Assembly (NCBI GenBank): GCA_030533325.1 | Contig: JAUNJJ010000017.1 | Span: forward strand, 1-48,383 | DNA from: Oscillospiraceae bacterium | GTDB lineage: Bacteria; Bacillota; Clostridia; Oscillospirales; Ruminococcaceae | DNA: 48,383 nt | Direction: 5' to 3' | Shown: piece after piece, positions 42,289 to 48,383 of the stretch | How positions within the stretch are numbered: the stretch's first letter is position 1 | Layout: the number at the start of each line of letters is the position of its first letter | Position numbers and translations under genes: made by a program | The notes under the pieces: model-generated | What the model saw: the letters and a program-made list of their open reading frames with translations, nothing else | What the model was told of the DNA's origin: nothing | Database searches by the model: none

Positions 42289-44877
42289 ATGAAACGTCTT
42301 GCAGTCGGAATACTCGCACATGTTGACTCTGGAAAAACCACACTTTCCGAAGGTATGCTCTACAGCACAGGTGATATAAGAAAGCTGGGCAGAGTAGATC
42401 ATAAAACTTCATTCCTCGATAACTACTCTCTTGAGAAGGAAAGAGGAATTACAATTTTTTCAAAACAGGCACTGCTTCATCTTGGTGACACTGAGATTAC
42501 ACTGCTTGATACTCCGGGGCATATCGACTTTTCAGCAGAAACCGAAAGAACTCTTCAGGTGCTTGACTATGCAGTTATGGTTATTAACGGTTCCGATGGT
42601 GTTCAGAATCATACAAGGACGCTGTGGAAACTTCTTGAAAGATATGAGGTTCCGGTTTTTGTGTTTATAAATAAAATGGATCTGCCGGGAACGGACAGAG
42701 AAGCTCTTCTTGCTGAAATGAAGCAGAAGCTTTCCGGTGGATGCATTGATTTTGACAATGAAAACAATACAGAAGAATTCTATGAAGAAGCTGCTTCACA
42801 TGATGAAGAGCTTATGCAGGAGTTTTTTGATGAAAATAAAGTCAGTCACAAAGGAATAGTAAGGTGTATCAGGGAAAGAAAGATATTTCCGTGTTTTTTT
42901 GGCTCTGCACTTAAACTTGAAGGTGTTGAAAATTTCCTCAGAAAACTTGATGTGTATACTGTACAGGATGAAACAAAGGAAAATTTTTCTGCAAAAGTAT
43001 TCAAGATATCTGAAGATGATCAGGGCAACAGACTTACACATATGAAGATTACCGGAGGAAAACTTAAGGTTAAGGAACAGATTAACGGTCAGAAGATAAA
43101 TCACATTCGTCTGTATTCAGGAACAAAGTATCAGGCAGTGGAGGAAGCAGTACAGGGTATGATAGCTTCTGTAACCGGACTTGCTGATTCATATGCAGGA
43201 CAGGGCCTGGGAGATGAAACCGATTCACCGGCGACGCTTCTTGAACCGGTACTTACCTATAAGGCAGAACTGTCTCCGGAAACAAATGTACATGAGGCGG
43301 TTACTGCATTCAGGAGACTTGAAGCAGAAGAACCGAAACTTCATGTTATCTGGAATGAACAGCTTAAGGAAATACACATTCAGGTAATGGGCGAGATGCA
43401 GCTTGATATTATCAAAGCACTTATGCTTGAGAGATTCCGTATGAATGTTGAATTTGTCCACGGAAATGTTGCATACAAGGAAACAATTGCTGCTCCGGTT
43501 GAGGGTGTCGGACATTATGAACCGCTCCGTCATTATGCTGAAGTACATCTGCTGCTTGAACCGGGTGAACAGGGAAGCGGACTTGTATTTGAAACAGACT
43601 GTCGTGAGGAGGTTCTTGATAAAAACTGGCAGAGACTGATTTTGACACATCTTAATGAAAAAACACATGCAGGTGTTCTTACCGGGTCACCGGTAACAGA
43701 TATGAAGATAACTCTTGTTTCAGGACGTGCTCATCTTAAGCATACGGAAGGCGGGGATTTCCGGCAGGCTACGTACCGTGCCGTGAGAAACGGGCTCAGA
43801 CATGCACAGAGTATTCTGCTTGAGCCGTACTATGACTATATTCTTGAGATTCCTTCGGAACATGTAGGAAGGGCAATTTCCGATCTTACAAGAATGGACT
43901 GCACATTTTATGCACCAGAGATAAACGGTGATACTGCAGTAATAACCGGAAGTGCTCCGGTTGCTTCAGTTAAAGATTATCATACTGAACTTATGGGATA
44001 TACCCGCGGAAAAGGGATTTTTTCATGTACATCTGCAGGCTACAAGCCCTGCCATAATGCTGATGAAGTAACTGAACGGATGGCATATAACTGTGACAGT
44101 GATGTTGAGAATTCCTGCGATTCCGTTTTCTGCAGTCATGGAGCCGGTTTTGTTGTTAAGTGGAACGAAGTCGGAGAATATATGCACCTTCCTGGAATAC
44201 CGGGTTTAAACTACGGCAGACAGACTGAAGATGATGATTCAGAAAAGCAGACTTCCGGAAAGAGAGTGGTTTCAGAATATCGCAGAGGTGTGGATTCCGA
44301 AAAGGAACTTATGGCTATTTTTGAAATGACATACGGTAAACAGGAAAAGGAAGAGAGAAAAAATTCCTTCCGTTCAAAGAAGGATAAGGAAAGGCTGCAG
44401 GTTACTTACAAAAGCAAACCGATACCAAAGGGACCTGAATACCTGCTGGTTGACGGATACAACATTATTTTTTCATGGAAAGAACTTAAGGATATTTCTG
44501 CGACCAATCTTGATCTGGCAAGAAGTATGCTGATAAACACGATGTGTAATTATCAGGGAGTTTACGGCTGCGAAGTAATAGTTGTGTTCGATGCCTATAA
44601 GGTTAAAGGTGCAGTACGTGAAGTTGAACGTGCGGGAAACATAAGTGTAATATACACAAAAGAGTCAGAGACAGCAGATATGTATATAGAAAAAGCTTCA
44701 TACGATCTCAGTAAGGAGCATCGGGTGAGGGTGGCAACCTCTGATGGTATGGAACAGCTGATAATACTCGGAAACGGTGCTTTCCGTATTTCTGCAGCGG
44801 AGCTTTACGAAGAAGTAAGGATTGCTGACAGAAGAATTCAGGAATATATCAGGGAAAATAATCTTAAAAATCATTGA
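42289..44877 (+). CDS. TetM/EF-G-like translation GTPase fused to a YacP/Rae1-like NYN ribonuclease domain
   Basis: An 862-aa two-part protein. Residues 1 to about 640 form an EF-G-like GTPase of the ribosomal-protection group (TetM/TetO-like): P loop AHVDSGKTT (10-18), DTPGH (74-78), NKMD (128-131), then EF-G domains II to V. A charged spacer (about 640-700) leads to an NYN domain (about 715-855) like YacP. Its four acidic residues are in place: D722 (VDGYN), D768 (VFDAYK), D797 (ETADMY) and D819 (TSDG). Rae1/YacP of Bacillus cuts mRNA in the ribosomal A site. The fusion would bring such a nuclease to the site that the GTPase visits. Related fusions occur in Clostridia as 'translation factor GTPase' proteins; function is not established and tetracycline resistance should not be assumed. 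RBS AAAGGAGC is good. Confidence 0.88.
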   Translation: MKRLAVGILAHVDSGKTTLSEGMLYSTGDIRKLGRVDHKTSFLDNYSLEKERGITIFSKQALLHLGDTEITLLDTPGHIDFSAETERTLQVLDYAVMVINGSDGVQNHTRTLWKLLERYEVPVFVFINKMDLPGTDREALLAEMKQKLSGGCIDFDNENNTEEFYEEAASHDEELMQEFFDENKVSHKGIVRCIRERKIFPCFFGSALKLEGVENFLRKLDVYTVQDETKENFSAKVFKISEDDQGNRLTHMKITGGKLKVKEQINGQKINHIRLYSGTKYQAVEEAVQGMIASVTGLADSYAGQGLGDETDSPATLLEPVLTYKAELSPETNVHEAVTAFRRLEAEEPKLHVIWNEQLKEIHIQVMGEMQLDIIKALMLERFRMNVEFVHGNVAYKETIAAPVEGVGHYEPLRHYAEVHLLLEPGEQGSGLVFETDCREEVLDKNWQRLILTHLNEKTHAGVLTGSPVTDMKITLVSGRAHLKHTEGGDFRQATYRAVRNGLRHAQSILLEPYYDYILEIPSEHVGRAISDLTRMDCTFYAPEINGDTAVITGSAPVASVKDYHTELMGYTRGKGIFSCTSAGYKPCHNADEVTERMAYNCDSDVENSCDSVFCSHGAGFVVKWNEVGEYMHLPGIPGLNYGRQTEDDDSEKQTSGKRVVSEYRRGVDSEKELMAIFEMTYGKQEKEERKNSFRSKKDKERLQVTYKSKPIPKGPEYLLVDGYNIIFSWKELKDISATNLDLARSMLINTMCNYQGVYGCEVIVVFDAYKVKGAVREVERAGNISVIYTKESETADMYIEKASYDLSKEHRVRVATSDGMEQLIILGNGAFRISAAELYEEVRIADRRIQEYIRENNLKNH

Positions 44878-44927
44878 TTATGTATATTGAAAAATACAAT
44901 ATGATATATAATTAATATAATATATCA

Positions 44928-44956
44928 TTGATTTCATGCGTTTTTTGTGGTAAAAT
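44928..44956 (+). promoter_or_regulatory. Promoter of the pectinase gene
   Basis: TTGATT (44928-44933), 17 bases and TAAAAT (44951-44956) lie 82 bases before the ATG. The leader of about 75 bases ends in GAAGGAG. An AT-rich inverted repeat, GATATAT...ATATATC, lies just upstream and could be an operator. Confidence 0.6.
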
Positions 44957-45037
44957 TACTGTATGTGAGTTTATTGTGTCATTCTGAAAAAGGATGAACA
45001 TTAAAAGGATTGTATTTTTATCAGAAGGAGAATGCTT

Positions 45038-48000
45038 ATGAAGAGACTTTTTCAAAAAACAAGTGCAGTATTTATTGCACTTGCAATGATCATCGGGCAG
45101 ATATTTGTGCTCCCGGTGAGTGCGGCAGGGGCGACTGACCTCTATGTAGGTTATCCGTCCAAAGCTAATAATTTCAGTACTGTGCAGGAGGCTGTGAACA
45201 GAGCTGCCAGTATCAGTCCGGGAAGTGAATCGGAACGTGTCACTATCCACATCGCACCTGGTACATACAGGGAGCAGGTCGTAGTTCAGACACCTTATGT
45301 ATCTTTTGTAAATGACGAACCTTCAAAAGAAGTTCTGATTACATGGTACTACGGAATAGGCTACAAATATTACAGCGTAAATTCAAAGGGATATTATGAC
45401 GCCGCTTCGGCCAAACAGACCAGCGTAAAGAATACTCCGTCATACCGCTGGGGAGCAACAGTTCAGTTATGGCCTAAGGCTGAATATTTTAAGGCACAGG
45501 ATATCACTTTCGAGAACTCTTTTAACCGTTATATTACAGATGAGGAGTTAAGAGACGGTGTTGAGCTTACAGGTGACACAACAGTTTCAAACATTTCACA
45601 GGTAAGAACTTCTTCAACAGATGCGAAGTCAAAGGCAGCAACAGAGCGTGCTGCAGCACTTTCAGCTGATTCAGCATATGCCGAGTTCAGAAACTGCAGT
45701 TTTCTTTCCAGTCAGGATACACTCTATACAGGAGGAAAACCACAGTATTATAAAAACTGTCATATCGAAGGAAATACAGACTACATATTCGGTGATACTT
45801 CTGCTGTATTTGACAGCTGCGAATTATGTTTTTACGGCTACAGTGACCAGGCACATTCAGGTTACATAACAGCTGCACGTGATGAAGCAGATGATGACAC
45901 AGGATACCTTTTCTGGAACTGCAGGATAACTGCTAATTCAGCACTGAAACAGACTGCAGGGTATCTGGGAAGACCGTGGCGTGTCAGTGCGAAAGTTAAG
46001 TTCGTCAATACAGTTATTGATAAAGACGGTATGATTGCTCCGGCCGGCTGGACCAGTATGTCCGGCGTTGAGCCTGAAACAGTCACAGGTTTCAAGGAAT
46101 ACGGAACGAAGCTTGCAAACGGTACTTCAGTGGATCTTTCTTCACGAAAGGGGCATGTACTGTCGGAAGCTGACGCAAATAAAATCGTACTTAAGAATTA
46201 TATGAGCGGCTGGACACCTTCATATATGAATTCCTCTTCAGAACCGGCTCCGGACGATCCGGGAAACACACCGACAGGTGATGCAATCACTCTCTGTGGC
46301 GGATGGTTTGAAACAGCATATGCAGAATGGGATTCTTCAAAAATAGGAAGTAATGTTAAGGTGTCATACAAGGCTTCCTCTGAATCCTCATATATTTATG
46401 CTGACAGTGAACTTATCCGTGGAAATCGTGTGGATATTCCGGGACTCAAAGGCGGTCAGAGCTATGATGTACGCATTGAAGGATCCTCAGGTACGGCTGG
46501 ATTCTCGGTAACTCCTATGAGTTATGACAGAAGCGGATATGCACACTGGAATTACTCTTCAGGTGTTGGTGCATACAATAATGACGGTACACTCAAGTCA
46601 GGAGTTACAGTTATTTATGTAAACAATTCAAATAAAGACACGGTTTCCTATGGCGGAAAAACCGGGCTTTACAATATTTTCTACAGTGCAAAACCTGAAA
46701 ATGTAGTTTTCCGTTTCATAGGAAAGATTGATGTTCCTTCAGGGGCAAAGGCAAATGACGGTAATCAGAATGACGGTTCTTCGATGCTGTATCTTCAGTA
46801 CGGAAAAAATGTAACCATTGAAGGCATAGGATATGATGCCGATCTTAACAAATGGGGATTTGAGATGAAGAGGTGCACTTCATGTGAAGTACGTAATCTC
46901 TGGCTTGGTCAGTACCCTGATGACGGTATTTCAATGTCCGGTGACTCTTCAAATAAGTCGTCACACATGTGGATTCATAACAACACAATTGAAAAAGGTT
47001 ATAACGCTTACGCAGGAAATGGTACTGTAGATGATGACAAGGCCGACGGAGACGGTTCAGCAGATATCAAGTGGTCCGAATATGTAACTCTCTCATATAA
47101 TCAGTTTGTAAACTGCCATAAGACATCACTTGTAGGCGGCGGTGCTACACATCTTCAGGACTGGATTACATATCATCATAACTGGTTCAACAATACTGAA
47201 TCGCGTAATCCGAGAGCAAGAAATGCACATATACACTCATATAACAACTACTTCTCCAGTAACAAAGAGTACGGTATAGGTGCCTCATACAATTCAAAAG
47301 TATTCTCTGAGGCAAACTATTATGAAAAGACAAACCTTCCTCTCGATGCTGTAAATATGGGCAGCGATGCATATTCAGGAACTATAAAGTCATACAACGA
47401 TGTATTTGACAGCTGTTCGATGGGAAGCGGTCTTGCTTACAGCATAGTTTCATCACGAAATGAAAAAGCAAATATTCCGAATCTTCAGTCAGGCGGAGAT
47501 GCGTATGACAACTTTGATCTCTCTATGTACAGCTACTCACCGATGAGTGCAGCTGATGCCAGAACAGCAGTAAAAGAATATTCCGGAAGAATGTTAAAGA
47601 AATCATACGGTTCATCAACACCTAACAATCCGGAACCTTCGGAACCAACGGTACCTGCAGAGCCGCTTAACGGAGAATTAATTAAATCACTTACTGTAAA
47701 AGATACAGCTAACAGTTCAAAATGGTCAATACAGCAGAATCTTCAGACCGGCTCTGAGATTTTCGGAGACAGAACGTTCAGATTTACCGCTGTTCCGGAG
47801 CAGCTCACAGGTGCTGAGTACATTCGTACAGCCTGCGATTCAAAGAAGTACACAGATACCGAAGCTGAATTTACTGCCGGTTCAGATATTACTGTATATC
47901 TCGGACTTGATTCCAGAATAAGTACACCATCATGGCTTTCAGACTGGACGCAGACAGATATGGTACTTACTGATGACGGTAATCCGGTTGTAACATATAT

Positions 48001-48283
48001 TGTTTTCAGAAGAGATTACAAACAGGGTGAAACCGTTACACTCGGAGCTGTCAACTTCTCAGGCTGCGTAAATTACAGTGTAGCAGTAACAAAAGCAGCA
48101 CCTGCGGTAATCAAGGGTAATGTAAATGCTGACAACGCACTCAACTCTGCAGATGTTCTCATGATGCAGAAATGGATGCTTGGAACAGGTGAGCTTACTG
48201 ACTGGCAGGCAGGGGACATTAATGGCGATGGCATTATCAATATAATTGATTTCTGTATGTTAAAGGAACTATTAATAGCTTAA
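45038..48283 (+). CDS. Secreted pectinesterase (CE8) - pectate lyase (PL1) fusion with dockerin
   Basis: The ATG at 45038 is preferred over 45032 because GAAGGAG at 45024-45030 is then 7 bases away; 1081 aa. A signal peptide (about 1-28, ending VSAAG) precedes a CE8 pectin methylesterase (about 30-375) with QDT (Q226, D227), GNTDYIFG (D248) and LGRPWR. A Pro/Ser linker and a fibronectin-like or beta domain (about 410-500) lead to a PL1 pectate lyase (about 500-830) with YHHNWF and the catalytic arginine in SRNPRAR (R723). A further beta domain (about 880-1020) and a terminal dockerin (VNADNALNSAD and DINGDGIINIID) follow. De-esterification creates the substrate for the lyase, so both steps are on one polypeptide. 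The first dockerin loop lacks the usual DG. Confidence 0.93.
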   Translation: MKRLFQKTSAVFIALAMIIGQIFVLPVSAAGATDLYVGYPSKANNFSTVQEAVNRAASISPGSESERVTIHIAPGTYREQVVVQTPYVSFVNDEPSKEVLITWYYGIGYKYYSVNSKGYYDAASAKQTSVKNTPSYRWGATVQLWPKAEYFKAQDITFENSFNRYITDEELRDGVELTGDTTVSNISQVRTSSTDAKSKAATERAAALSADSAYAEFRNCSFLSSQDTLYTGGKPQYYKNCHIEGNTDYIFGDTSAVFDSCELCFYGYSDQAHSGYITAARDEADDDTGYLFWNCRITANSALKQTAGYLGRPWRVSAKVKFVNTVIDKDGMIAPAGWTSMSGVEPETVTGFKEYGTKLANGTSVDLSSRKGHVLSEADANKIVLKNYMSGWTPSYMNSSSEPAPDDPGNTPTGDAITLCGGWFETAYAEWDSSKIGSNVKVSYKASSESSYIYADSELIRGNRVDIPGLKGGQSYDVRIEGSSGTAGFSVTPMSYDRSGYAHWNYSSGVGAYNNDGTLKSGVTVIYVNNSNKDTVSYGGKTGLYNIFYSAKPENVVFRFIGKIDVPSGAKANDGNQNDGSSMLYLQYGKNVTIEGIGYDADLNKWGFEMKRCTSCEVRNLWLGQYPDDGISMSGDSSNKSSHMWIHNNTIEKGYNAYAGNGTVDDDKADGDGSADIKWSEYVTLSYNQFVNCHKTSLVGGGATHLQDWITYHHNWFNNTESRNPRARNAHIHSYNNYFSSNKEYGIGASYNSKVFSEANYYEKTNLPLDAVNMGSDAYSGTIKSYNDVFDSCSMGSGLAYSIVSSRNEKANIPNLQSGGDAYDNFDLSMYSYSPMSAADARTAVKEYSGRMLKKSYGSSTPNNPEPSEPTVPAEPLNGELIKSLTVKDTANSSKWSIQQNLQTGSEIFGDRTFRFTAVPEQLTGAEYIRTACDSKKYTDTEAEFTAGSDITVYLGLDSRISTPSWLSDWTQTDMVLTDDGNPVVTYIVFRRDYKQGETVTLGAVNFSGCVNYSVAVTKAAPAVIKGNVNADNALNSADVLMMQKWMLGTGELTDWQAGDINGDGIINIIDFCMLKELLIA

Positions 48284-48293
48284 AAAAATAAAC

Positions 48294-48331
48294 AAAAAAT
48301 CCGGCAGTTACAAAATCTGCCGGATTTTTTT
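48294..48331 (+). terminator. Intrinsic terminator after the pectinase gene
   Basis: A 14-bp stem (48294-48307 with 48317-48330: AAAAAATCCGGCAG and CTGCCGGATTTTTT), 9-nt loop and T run lie 10 bases after the stop. A group II intron appears to begin five bases later. Confidence 0.9.
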
Positions 48332-48335
48332 ATGT

Positions 48336-48383
48336 GTGCGCCCGGCGGCGCACGTTTCTAAAGGGTGAAAGTCCCAAATCCGC
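48336..48383 (+). mobile_element. 5' end of a group II intron (IIC-like), cut by the window edge
   Basis: GTGCGCCCGGC at 48336 fits the GUGYG intron start and closely matches the 5' end of the Oceanobacillus group IIC intron as I remember it (GUGUGCCCGGC). A 7-bp stem (48336-48342 with 48347-48353) and the hallmark AAGGGTGAAAGTCCC of domain I follow. Group IIC introns insert just after terminator hairpins, and this one begins five bases after such a hairpin. The reverse transcriptase/maturase and 3' end would be outside the window. A start at 48334 (GTGTG) is also possible. Confidence 0.75.

Noticed and set aside
42289-44877. Annotation as a tetracycline resistance gene
   Set aside because: The GTPase belongs to the wider TetM/EF-G-like group, is chromosomal next to rpsA, and carries an NYN nuclease domain; resistance cannot be inferred.
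44880-44930. AT-rich near-palindrome before the pectinase gene as a terminator of the TetM-like gene
   Set aside because: The arms are A/T only with no G+C core and no proper T run; it was noted only as a possible operator.

Overview
The window reads as a chromosomal segment of a low-G+C (roughly 40 % by eye) anaerobic Firmicute of the Ruminococcaceae, most like a cellulosome-building Ruminococcus of the R. flavefaciens type. Three large secreted proteins carry a full type I-like dockerin, and a fourth carries a single dockerin-like calcium loop. The yqhY(asp23)-nusB-xseA-xseB-ispA-dxs-tlyA-nadK-argR-recN gene order and the IspH-S1 fusion are typical of Clostridia. Species assignment is inference.

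Layout. 1-1.1 kb: 3' end of an AAA-ATPase/PD-(D/E)XK protein. 1.2-3.6 kb (-): secreted protein with two zinc-protease motifs flanking a dockerin. 3.9-9.1 kb: VanY-like carboxypeptidase, then glycogen branching (glgB) and debranching (glgX) enzymes. 9.2-10.7 kb (-): a second AAA/PD-(D/E)XK protein behind a palindrome. 10.9-22.3 kb: spoIIIAG-spoIIIAH followed by asp23-nusB-Kae1-like-xseA-xseB-ispA-DUF212-dxs-tlyA-nadK-argR-recN. 22.3-25.5 kb: a candidate minus-strand small RNA, an ABC-F ATPase and a GH25 lysozyme. 25.6-27.8 kb (-): DUF1836 regulator, SPFH protein, thiamine pyrophosphokinase. 28.0-28.2 kb (-): a 47-residue peptide gene with its own terminator. 28.4-31.3 kb: PfkB sugar-phosphate kinase and dockerin-bearing GH53 galactanase. 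31.4-44.9 kb: ftsK, YgiQ-type radical SAM, ComEC-like hydrolase, RpiR regulator, BaiN-like flavoprotein, cmk, plsC, ispH-rpsA, and a TetM-like GTPase fused to an NYN ribonuclease domain. 45.0-48.3 kb: a pectin esterase/pectate lyase/dockerin protein, followed by a terminator and the 5' end of a group II intron cut by the window edge.

How it fits together. The secreted arm (GH53 galactanase, CE8-PL1 pectinase, dockerin protease) suits cellulosomal attack on pectin and its galactan side chains, and glgB/glgX suit storage of sugar as glycogen. The housekeeping arm supplies isoprenoids (dxs, ispA, ispH), NADP, lipid, DNA repair and translation functions.

Most interesting items. (1) Inside ispH-rpsA there is a promoter-like sequence and a strong Shine-Dalgarno with an in-frame ATG exactly at the S1 junction, with a visible change of codon usage, suggesting that free S1 is also made. 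(2) A consensus promoter, structured leader and terminator define an unannotated small RNA between recN and the ABC-F gene. (3) A 47-aa peptide gene and an AAA/nuclease gene share the same unusual palindrome upstream. (4) The ABC-F protein has one intact and one coherently degenerate ATP site. (5) A ribosome-protection-type GTPase is fused to a Rae1/YacP-like nuclease domain. (6) A promoter-leader peptide-terminator arrangement precedes the asp23-nusB operon. (7) A group IIC-like intron begins right after a terminator hairpin. No CRISPR array, tRNA, rRNA or complete insertion sequence was seen.
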